From: Pseudomonas sp.
GTDB lineage: Bacteria; Pseudomonadota; Gammaproteobacteria; Pseudomonadales; Pseudomonadaceae
NCBI RefSeq assembly: GCF_030684895.1
Contig: NZ_JAUXXP010000054.1
Location: 1 to 64,000 of the forward strand
Direction: 5' to 3'
DNA: 64,000 bases
Below, one piece after another: positions 36,944 to 43,368 of this stretch. A program made the position numbers and the translations under genes. Below the pieces are notes generated by a model. That model was given only the letters and a program-made list of their open reading frames with translations, was not told the origin of the DNA and did no database searches. The stretch's first letter is position 1, and every line of letters starts with the position of its first letter.

Positions 36944-38146
36944 ATGCCACTATGTTTCCCCATCGACACGGTGTTGGCCATTCTCAAGCGTTTTCCCCGT
37001 CCTGCCGATCCTCTGGAGCAGCAGGCGCTGGAGCGCTTGAGGACGATGGAAGCGCAGGAAGCCGACTCGCTCTGGGAACAGCTGTGCCTGAGAGTGCTGC
37101 TCAACCCTGTGTACCTAGAGGCGCTCTGGCCTGACGCCTGTGTGCAGCATCCGGAAATGCGCCAGCTCCTGCAACGCTTGCAGGAACGGCTTTGGGTGCC
37201 GGATGTCCGCGTGCAGACGGAGAACGACAGTGCTCAGTGGGTGCTGGAGCAGGGGGATGCCGAGCAGCACGACACCCTGATGCACCGCCTACTTGCTTAC
37301 CTCAGAAGCGGCAACCCGAACGCCGGTACCCCCTTTGCCTTCCTGGCGCGCTACTACACCTGGCGTGACCTATTGGTGACGCAACTGGTTGCGCCCGAGC
37401 GCATCGATCTGGTTGATCGCGTTTTCGCTTTGCTGGATATGCAGAACAAGCAATGGGGCAAACCCTACTGCGGCGGATACGCCTACCAGGGCTATGCCCG
37501 AATCGGCATCGCCGGCGTCAAACCGACCGAGGAGCGCCTGGACGGCTACGCTTTTATGCCCTGGCTGAACGAGGGAATGAGCGTACTGGAGATCGGCTGC
37601 AACAACGGTTTTATGGCCATCGAACTGGCCTGCCGGGCGGGTCTCGTCGACGCGGTGGAATACAACCCCTTTCTCGTCGAGATCGGCCGTATCACCGCTG
37701 AAGCGCTGGGCCAGCACAATGTGAATTTCCAGGTCGCAGATTTCAGCAGCTGGAGGCCGAACCGGCGCTATGACGTGGTTCTCTCGTTCGCTAACCACTG
37801 CACCATCGACGGAAACCTGGCCGTCGAGTTCGAGAACTTCGTGGCCAAACTCTGGTGTTTGACGCAGGACGATGGCTGGCTGCTGTTCGAGAGTCACAAT
37901 GTGTTCGGCGCAGGCACTGGCGCGGCAGGCGATGACGGTGACCTGGACCGCAAGTTCGACATCATGGAGCGTTACTTCGAACTGCAGGACTCCAAGATGA
38001 CGCGGGCATTCGTGCCCAGTCAGGACATCGACAAGTTGTTTGTCGTGCTGCGTCGACGTCCAGAGGTGATCCCTTGCGTTCAGCGCTGCATGAACCTCCC
38101 GCAAGCTCGCCAGCTATACAGCTATCAGGGCGAGCCGTTCGCCTGA
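36944..38146 (+). CDS. SAM-dependent methyltransferase with N-terminal extension
   Basis: 400 residues. The C-terminal half is a class I methyltransferase: motif I VLEIGCNNGFMAIELA (about residues 214-229), acidic loop VEYNPFLVEIGR, and VADFSSWRPNRRYDVVLSFA. The first 200 residues are helical and unassigned. The start at 36944 follows TGGAG nine bases upstream; the longer open frame overlaps the cytidylyltransferase. The C. jejuni MeOPN locus has methyltransferases (Cj1419, Cj1420) beside the glutamine kinase, so O-methylation of the phosphoramidate is a reasonable job; a sugar O-methyltransferase is the alternative. Last gene of the first island operon. Confidence 0.75.
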   Translation: MPLCFPIDTVLAILKRFPRPADPLEQQALERLRTMEAQEADSLWEQLCLRVLLNPVYLEALWPDACVQHPEMRQLLQRLQERLWVPDVRVQTENDSAQWVLEQGDAEQHDTLMHRLLAYLRSGNPNAGTPFAFLARYYTWRDLLVTQLVAPERIDLVDRVFALLDMQNKQWGKPYCGGYAYQGYARIGIAGVKPTEERLDGYAFMPWLNEGMSVLEIGCNNGFMAIELACRAGLVDAVEYNPFLVEIGRITAEALGQHNVNFQVADFSSWRPNRRYDVVLSFANHCTIDGNLAVEFENFVAKLWCLTQDDGWLLFESHNVFGAGTGAAGDDGDLDRKFDIMERYFELQDSKMTRAFVPSQDIDKLFVVLRRRPEVIPCVQRCMNLPQARQLYSYQGEPFA

Positions 38147-38161
38147 ACCGGTCAGTCAGGT

Positions 38162-38881
38162 TCAGGCCTCGGGCAGGCTCAGCAGCGCAAGGTGCTTGAG
38201 CACCGGATGGATGACGTAATAGGTGTTGCCCTGTTCGGCATCTTGCTGCAGTACCACCGCCAACTCGCCGCTGGCCTGATAGCCACGCAGCACCTCCAGC
38301 AGCAGGTCGGCGCGGATCGCCGTGTCGTAGCGGCGGTCGATGTCGGTGCCCAGCGGCGGCGCCGGATAGCGCTTGCGGGCGAGTACCGGGCCGGTGTCGA
38401 TGTGGGTGTCGAGCAGGATGGCGCTGGCGGCGCAAGTACCTTCCTCCAGCAGGCTGTAGTAGACGGTCGTGCTGCCACGGTATTCGGGTAGCCAGCCGCT
38501 GTGTACGTGCAGCAGCGGTATGCCCAGCTCGATCAGTGGCGGCTTGACGATCTGCCCGCCATAGCCGGAGAAGATCACCAGGCGCGGCGCCCGTTCACGC
38601 ACGGCTTCGATGACCTGCTGATCGTTGATGTCGCGCGTTTCCAGATAAGTGACCGGTACAGCGCAGTCGGCCAGGGTGCGGCTGAGGGGGATACCCAGAT
38701 CCGGCAGCAGAACCCCCATCAGCTCGCGGGCCGGCTCGCTCGGTGCCGTGCAGGCTGGCGCCGTCTCGCCGAGCAGCAACGCATGGGATGGCATCAGCCC
38801 GTGGGCGGCCAGGGTCTGCACGTAGGCCTGGCTGCGTGCGCTGTGTGCCGCGATCAGCAGAACGTCGTCGAGGTGGGTCAT
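38162..38881 (-). CDS. Formyltransferase-fold protein (sugar N-formyltransferase-like)
   Basis: Protein of 239 residues with the methionyl-tRNA/sugar formyltransferase core: LVIFSGYGGQIVKPPLIELG, HVHSGWLPEYRGSTTVYYSL, and HIDTGPVLARKRY with the catalytic Asp before TGP. In the usual N-x-H-P-S-x-L-P motif the Asn position is His here (LHVHSGWLP), so activity as a formyltransferase is uncertain. If active it could N-formylate the 3-amino sugar made by the neighbouring genes, or another island intermediate. Last gene of a four-gene minus-strand operon with overlapping junctions; it ends 15 bases from the convergent methyltransferase gene. Confidence 0.7.
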   Translation of the reverse strand: MTHLDDVLLIAAHSARSQAYVQTLAAHGLMPSHALLLGETAPACTAPSEPARELMGVLLPDLGIPLSRTLADCAVPVTYLETRDINDQQVIEAVRERAPRLVIFSGYGGQIVKPPLIELGIPLLHVHSGWLPEYRGSTTVYYSLLEEGTCAASAILLDTHIDTGPVLARKRYPAPPLGTDIDRRYDTAIRADLLLEVLRGYQASGELAVVLQQDAEQGNTYYVIHPVLKHLALLSLPEA

Positions 38882-39453
38882 GGGGCGATCTTCACGTTGG
38901 CCTGCGTGGCAATACGAGTGACCCAGTCCTGCTCGGCGGCGATTAGCCAGGCGAGTTGAGCGCCCTGGGCCGGGGTCAGGCGCGGGTGGATCGAGATCAG
39001 GCTATCGATGACCTTGAGCAGGCCATTGAGGAAGGGCAGGGCGCCAGGCTGTTTGGCCTGATGTAGGCACAGTGCGGCGAATTGCAGGTAGAGATTCAGG
39101 TCGTCATAGCCGCTGTCGGCGACGGCCTTGAAATCGCTATCGTAGCGACGATGCAGGCGCTTGCTGACTTCGAAGCGTTGTAGCAGGCGTTCGGCCAGAC
39201 GCCGCTTGCCGGGCGCATCCGCGGCCGCATGCAGCAGTTCGGCCAGCAACTCGGCTGTATCCTGAGTTTTTGCGCCGTGTTTGGGGGCTACCGGTAACGG
39301 TACCACGCGCGCTGACGGTAACTCCTCCAGTGCTGCCTGACGGCTCGCGCGCCAGGCCGGGAAGAAGGCCGCGCCGTGGTACTGGCTGTAGAAGTAGGTG
39401 TTGCGTTCTTCGAGCCGATCACCCTGGCTATAGGCGTAGTCGATATCGCTCAT
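38878..39453 (-). CDS. Unrecognised protein in the glycosylation island
   Basis: A 191-residue soluble, largely helical protein that I cannot assign. It starts MSDIDYAYSQGDRLEERNTY, has no signal peptide or membrane segment, and contains several helices rich in Leu and Ala (TAELLAELLHAAADAPGKRR, LYLQFAALCLHQAKQ). It overlaps both neighbours by four bases (ATGA-type junctions): the kinase-like gene upstream and the formyltransferase-like gene downstream. Such coupling between two enzymes suggests a shared pathway or complex. It is a good candidate for a new component. Confidence 0.7.
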   Translation of the reverse strand: MSDIDYAYSQGDRLEERNTYFYSQYHGAAFFPAWRASRQAALEELPSARVVPLPVAPKHGAKTQDTAELLAELLHAAADAPGKRRLAERLLQRFEVSKRLHRRYDSDFKAVADSGYDDLNLYLQFAALCLHQAKQPGALPFLNGLLKVIDSLISIHPRLTPAQGAQLAWLIAAEQDWVTRIATQANVKIAP

Positions 39454-39971
39454 GCCACCGATCCCTGTGCCCGTTGGAGGATGTCACGTGCCAGTTCGGC
39501 GATGTCGGCCGAATGGCTGGTATCGATTTCCAGATCGGCTGCGGTGGGGGGCGGGAAGGGAATGTCCACGCCCACCATGTCGCTCATCTCGCCGGCCAGC
39601 GCCTTGCGGTAGAGCCCCTTGGTGTCGCGTTCGACCAGCGTCTGCATGGGTGGATTGAGGTAGACCTCGTAGTAGTGGCGAAAGCGCGTACGGTTCAGCT
39701 CGCGCAGATCCGGAAAGACCGACAGGATGCTGCACACCACGTTGATTTCCTGCGCATCGAGCCAGGTGCACAGTTCGAAGATGCGCTCGGCGTTGAGGCG
39801 TCGCCCAGCCAGGCTGTAGTCCGCAGCCTGGGTGTCCTGGCGGAAGATGCGCCGAACTTCGTCGCCATCCACCAGCAGGGTATTGGGCGTCTGCAGCTTC
39901 CATTGGCGGGTTATTTCGCGTCCGAGCGTGGTCTTGCCCGAACCGGACAGGCCGATCAGCCAGATGACCAT
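39450..39971 (-). CDS. APS-kinase-like protein, probable CDP-amidate kinase (Cj1415 type)
   Basis: A 173-residue P-loop kinase of the CysC family: Walker A GLSGSGKTT (residues 7-15), DGDEVRRIF (35-43), and the C-terminal KGLYRKALAGEMSDMVGVDI, the family's adenylylsulfate-kinase signature in slightly altered form. No ATP sulfurylase or PAPS reductase genes are near. In C. jejuni the CysC homologue Cj1415 instead phosphorylates the ribose 3'-OH of cytidine diphosphoramidate, the fourth step of the phosphoramidate pathway. The ATG overlaps the stop of the upstream transferase gene by one base (TGATG). The longer open frame upstream is not used. Sulfation of a glycan is the alternative role. Confidence 0.77.
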   Translation of the reverse strand: MVIWLIGLSGSGKTTLGREITRQWKLQTPNTLLVDGDEVRRIFRQDTQAADYSLAGRRLNAERIFELCTWLDAQEINVVCSILSVFPDLRELNRTRFRHYYEVYLNPPMQTLVERDTKGLYRKALAGEMSDMVGVDIPFPPPTAADLEIDTSHSADIAELARDILQRAQGSVA

Positions 39972-41035
39972 CAGCCTCTCCCTGCCAGGGAACGGGCGCT
40001 GTTGGCGATTGCCACGGCGGCGACCTGGCCTGCATAACCGTAGAATGGCGCGAAGTAGTACTGGCTGAGGGTCTTGCGGATCGGCCGCTGGGCCTCCCAC
40101 AGGCGGGCATCCTCCAGCAACTCTTCGAGACGGCCGCTGTGCTGGGCGCCAAGGTGCGGCAGGTACTTGCGCAGCCAGATGTCCGAAGAGTCCTCACCCA
40201 TCAACGGGTCGGCCTCGGCATTGGGTAGGTCGAGCAGCAGCACGTTGCGATCAGTGTAGATGCCGCCGAAGGCAGAGCCGCCGTAGTCGCACAGCAGGAA
40301 GTCGGCAAGCTGGAACAGTTCGACGTTGTCGATGTGTTCGCGGATCACGCAGGCAAAGCGCTCCAGCTCGCGCATACGCGCTGGCTCTTCGGTGATGGTG
40401 ATCGGGTGTGGTTTGACGATCACGTTGTAGCGCGCCTGTAGACGTGCGACGGCAGCGGCGAACAGGTCTATCGAACTTAGCGTGCTCCATGTCGGCAGCC
40501 ACACCACGGTCTGGCGGCCGGGGTCGAGCTGCAGCTCGGTCAGCCGCGCAGGGCAATCCAGCGGCTGATTGAAGAAACGATCGAAGCGCGGGTAGCCCAT
40601 CTGAATCTTCAACGTGTCGTGGCAGAACTCCAGATGCTCAGCCTGATAGGGGCCGAAACAGAGGATGCTGTCGTACACCTGGTTCCAGGGCTGGAAGTTC
40701 CAGCCGGCCTTGCCGTTGGCGTACATGAACCTTAGGTTGTAACGGCCAATGGACTTGGGCAGGTAGGGCGAGTCGGGGCCACGCAGGTAATGCTGTGGGA
40801 AGTTTGACACCAAGGTGGTGTAGCGTTCCTTGTTGGCGAGCATTTCGCGAGCGTCGCGCCACGGTAGCCGGTGCTGCTGGCAACCGGCGACCACTGCGTC
40901 GATGTCCTGCTGCGTCTTGCCGGTGACGGCGATCTCCACACTGCCTGCCGGCAGATGCTGCCAGACCGCGTGATAGTGATTGAACATCTCAGGGTTGTGA
41001 ATCAGGAAACCGAAGCGTTCGAGTTCTCTAGCCAT
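39971..41035 (-). CDS. CDP-glycerol glycerophosphotransferase-like (TagB/TagF family) transferase
   Basis: A 354-residue GT-B-fold protein with stretches typical of the glycerophosphotransferase family: QTVVWLPTWSTLSSIDLF, YNVIVKPHPITITEE, and ADFLLCDYGGSAFGGIYTDR. These enzymes transfer a phospho-group from a CDP-activated donor to a glycan. In this cluster the CDP donor could be cytidine diphosphoramidate (or its 3'-phosphate), making this the candidate phosphoramidate transferase. First gene of the minus-strand operon. No teichoic-acid or CDP-glycerol synthesis genes are nearby. The donor is inference. Confidence 0.68.
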   Translation of the reverse strand: MARELERFGFLIHNPEMFNHYHAVWQHLPAGSVEIAVTGKTQQDIDAVVAGCQQHRLPWRDAREMLANKERYTTLVSNFPQHYLRGPDSPYLPKSIGRYNLRFMYANGKAGWNFQPWNQVYDSILCFGPYQAEHLEFCHDTLKIQMGYPRFDRFFNQPLDCPARLTELQLDPGRQTVVWLPTWSTLSSIDLFAAAVARLQARYNVIVKPHPITITEEPARMRELERFACVIREHIDNVELFQLADFLLCDYGGSAFGGIYTDRNVLLLDLPNAEADPLMGEDSSDIWLRKYLPHLGAQHSGRLEELLEDARLWEAQRPIRKTLSQYYFAPFYGYAGQVAAVAIANSARSLAGRG

Positions 41036-41163
41036 GCCGTCCAGTCCTGGCGATTACCAATGCGCCATGTTACTGGAAATTAACCGGTGGTTGAGACGCT
41101 TCTTCCGTGACGCCTTAGGCTAGGCTTGCTACGCTCGAAACTTCTCCCAAAGGCAGTGCATAC

Positions 41164-41628
41164 ATGGCATCGATCCATCCGTCCGCGGACGTCAAAAGCC
41201 AATCGATCGGCGAGGGCACCTCTGTCTGGCAGTTCGTGGTGATCCTCGCGCAGGCGAGCATCGGTCGTGACTGCAATATCAACGCCCACTGTTTCATCGA
41301 GAACGATGTGATGCTTGGTGATCGGGTTACGGTGAAATGCGGCGTGTATCTGTGGGATGGTCTGCGTGTCGGCGACGATGTCTTCATCGGCCCCAATGCC
41401 ACCTTCACCAACGACCGACTGCCGCGCTCCAAACAATACCCCGAAAGCTTCTCGCAGACCGTGATCGAGCGCGGGGCCTCCATTGGTGCCGCGGCTGTCA
41501 TCCTGCCCGGCCTGACCATCGGCGCTGGTGCCATGGTCGGCGCCGGCGCGGTGGTGACCCGCGACGTCCCCGCGCGCGCGCTGGTGGTTGGCAACCCTGC
41601 ACGTATCGTGCGTTACCTGGATGAGTGA
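41164..41628 (+). CDS. Hexapeptide-repeat acetyltransferase (FdtC/WbpD-like)
   Basis: Left-handed beta-helix acyltransferase of 154 residues, with imperfect hexapeptide repeats from residue 10 on ([57 protein letters not shown]) and the family ending [12 protein letters not shown]. Such enzymes acetylate UDP- or dTDP-linked amino sugars at C3 or C4. The next gene is a sugar aminotransferase of the type that makes the amino group, so acetyl-CoA-dependent N-acetylation of a dTDP-3-amino-3,6-dideoxyhexose is the likely reaction. First gene of the third island operon. Confidence 0.82.
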   Translation: MASIHPSADVKSQSIGEGTSVWQFVVILAQASIGRDCNINAHCFIENDVMLGDRVTVKCGVYLWDGLRVGDDVFIGPNATFTNDRLPRSKQYPESFSQTVIERGASIGAAAVILPGLTIGAGAMVGAGAVVTRDVPARALVVGNPARIVRYLDE

Positions 41629-41629
41629 C

Positions 41630-42739
41630 ATGTTTCCTTTTCTTGATCTGGCCGGGATCAACCGGCGCGATGAAGCGGCATTGACCGAGGCGTTTCAGCG
41701 GGTGTTGCGCTCCGGCTGGTATGTGCTCGGCGCCGAGGTCGCCGCATTCGAGGCCGAGTACGCGGCTGCCTGCGGAGTGACGCATGCCATCGGCGTGGGT
41801 AACGGCTTGGATGCGCTGACCCTGATCCTGCGAGGCTATCGGCAGCTGGGGCGTCTGGTGGAGGGTGACGAGGTGATCCTGCCTGACAACAGCTTCATCG
41901 CCACTGCGCTGGCTGTCAGCGAAGCTGGGCTCACTCCGGTGTTGGTGGAGCCCCATGTGGACACGTTCAACATTGATCCAGCCGCTGTGGAGGCCGCCAT
42001 TAGTCCGCGCACACGTGCGGTCATCGCCGTACATCTATACGGGCGTCTGGCCGACATGCAGCGCCTGCGTGCGATAGCTGATCAGCACGGTCTGTTACTG
42101 ATTGAGGATGCGGCTCAGGCACATGGTGCGGTAGACGCCCAGGGGGGGGCGGCTGGCGCTCTCGGCGATGCGGCGGGCTTCAGCTTCTTCCCGGTGAAGA
42201 ACCTCGGCGCGCTTGGCGATGCCGGTGCATTGACCACCAGCGACGATGCGCTGGCCGAACAGGTGCGTAAGCTGCGCAACTACGGCTCCAGCCGCAAGTA
42301 CGTGCACGAACTGCAGGGCGTCAACTCGCGCCTGGACGAGTTGCAGGCCGCGCTGTTGCGGGTGAAATTGGTGCGCCTGGCCGACGATGCCCAGGCGCGA
42401 CGTGACCTGGCAGCGCGTTACCTGGCTGGGATCGACAATTCGCACCTGCATTTGCCTCAGGCTCCGCAGGTGCCCGGCAGCCATGTCTGGCACCAGTTCG
42501 TCCTGCGTTGCGAACAGCGAGAGGCCTTACAGGCTCATCTCGAACGCAATGGCGTGCCGAGTCTGATCCACTATCCGATCCCCATCCATCGCCAGGCGGC
42601 CTACGCCGAGTTCGCCGATCTGGATCTGCCACTCTCGCGATGCCTGGCTGGCGAGGTGCTCAGCTTGCCGCTATACCCGGGGATGGCGGACGAGTGGGTC
42701 GAGCAGACCATCGAGGCATGCAACGCTTTCAGCGTCTGA
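41630..42739 (+). CDS. DegT/DnrJ/EryC1 sugar aminotransferase (FdtB/QdtB-like)
   Basis: PLP-dependent aminotransferase of 369 residues. The N-terminus MFPFLDLAGINRRDEAALTE and the GSGW-type VLRSGWYVLGAEVAAFEAEY are family-typical; the PLP Lys is in FSFFPVKNLGALGDAGA, with EDAAQAHGA before it. This subtype aminates dTDP-3-keto-6-deoxyhexoses made by FdtA/QdtA isomerases, one of which is encoded just downstream. The ATG at 41630 is preferred because FdtB-like proteins begin similarly and GGATGAG precedes it; ATG 41621 is in the same frame and overlaps the acetyltransferase gene. Confidence 0.87.
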   Translation: MFPFLDLAGINRRDEAALTEAFQRVLRSGWYVLGAEVAAFEAEYAAACGVTHAIGVGNGLDALTLILRGYRQLGRLVEGDEVILPDNSFIATALAVSEAGLTPVLVEPHVDTFNIDPAAVEAAISPRTRAVIAVHLYGRLADMQRLRAIADQHGLLLIEDAAQAHGAVDAQGGAAGALGDAAGFSFFPVKNLGALGDAGALTTSDDALAEQVRKLRNYGSSRKYVHELQGVNSRLDELQAALLRVKLVRLADDAQARRDLAARYLAGIDNSHLHLPQAPQVPGSHVWHQFVLRCEQREALQAHLERNGVPSLIHYPIPIHRQAAYAEFADLDLPLSRCLAGEVLSLPLYPGMADEWVEQTIEACNAFSV

Positions 42740-42885
42740 AGAGAAGGTGGTTCGAGTTTTGCTTCGGAGCTACAACACCCTATCAATCATGTTTTCTTGA
42801 CGCAGTAACTGCATGGGGCTCGGTTACCTGGGTGTGATCGAGAGGCAGCTAGGAACGGGTTTCACCAGCGTATTTGGAGCGCTCT

Positions 42886-43296
42886 ATGTCTCTTCAGCAC
42901 TGCAAGATCATCGACCTGCCGATCATCGAGGATCGGCGCGGTAATCTCACCTTCATTGAGGGTGGGCGACACATTCCCTTCGACATCCAGCGCGTGTACT
43001 ACCTCTATGATGTACCCGGCGGCTCTCACCGCGGCGGCCATGCGCACAAGGGGCTGCATCAGTTGTTGATCGCCATGTCGGGCAGTTTCGACATTCTGCT
43101 GGACGATGGGCGAACCAAGTTTAAGTACCACCTCAATCGTTCCTATTACGGGCTCTATATTCCGCCAATGATCTGGCGCGAGATCGACAACTTCTCCAGT
43201 GGTTCGGTGTGCATGGTGCTGGCGTCCGAGCACTACAGCGAAGACGACTACTTCCGCGACTACGACCAGTTCTCCCTCGCGGCCAACTGCAAGTAA
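42886..43296 (+). CDS. dTDP-4-oxo-6-deoxyhexose 3,4-ketoisomerase (FdtA/WxcM-like cupin)
   Basis: Cupin-fold ketoisomerase of 136 residues. Signature parts are IIEDRRGNLTFIEGGRHIPF, RVYYLYDVPGGSHRGGHAHK with the catalytic His residues, LHQLLIAMSGSFDILLDDG and the LYIPPMIWREIDNFS strand. It converts dTDP-4-keto-6-deoxy-D-glucose into the 3-keto isomer, substrate of the aminotransferase upstream. The ATG at 42886 has GGAG seven bases before it. The rmlA/rmlB genes that would supply dTDP-4-keto-6-deoxyglucose are not in the window. Confidence 0.88.
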   Translation: MSLQHCKIIDLPIIEDRRGNLTFIEGGRHIPFDIQRVYYLYDVPGGSHRGGHAHKGLHQLLIAMSGSFDILLDDGRTKFKYHLNRSYYGLYIPPMIWREIDNFSSGSVCMVLASEHYSEDDYFRDYDQFSLAANCK

Positions 43297-43368
43297 GCCT
43301 TCGCCGTCGCATGCGGTCGCCATGGTCCGGCTGGCCGGTTTTTACTTTTTTTGATCGGAGTTTTCTGC

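Noticed and set aside
39450..39971. Assimilatory adenylylsulfate kinase
   Set aside because: No sulfurylase or PAPS reductase genes nearby and it is embedded in a glycan operon; kept as an alternative only.
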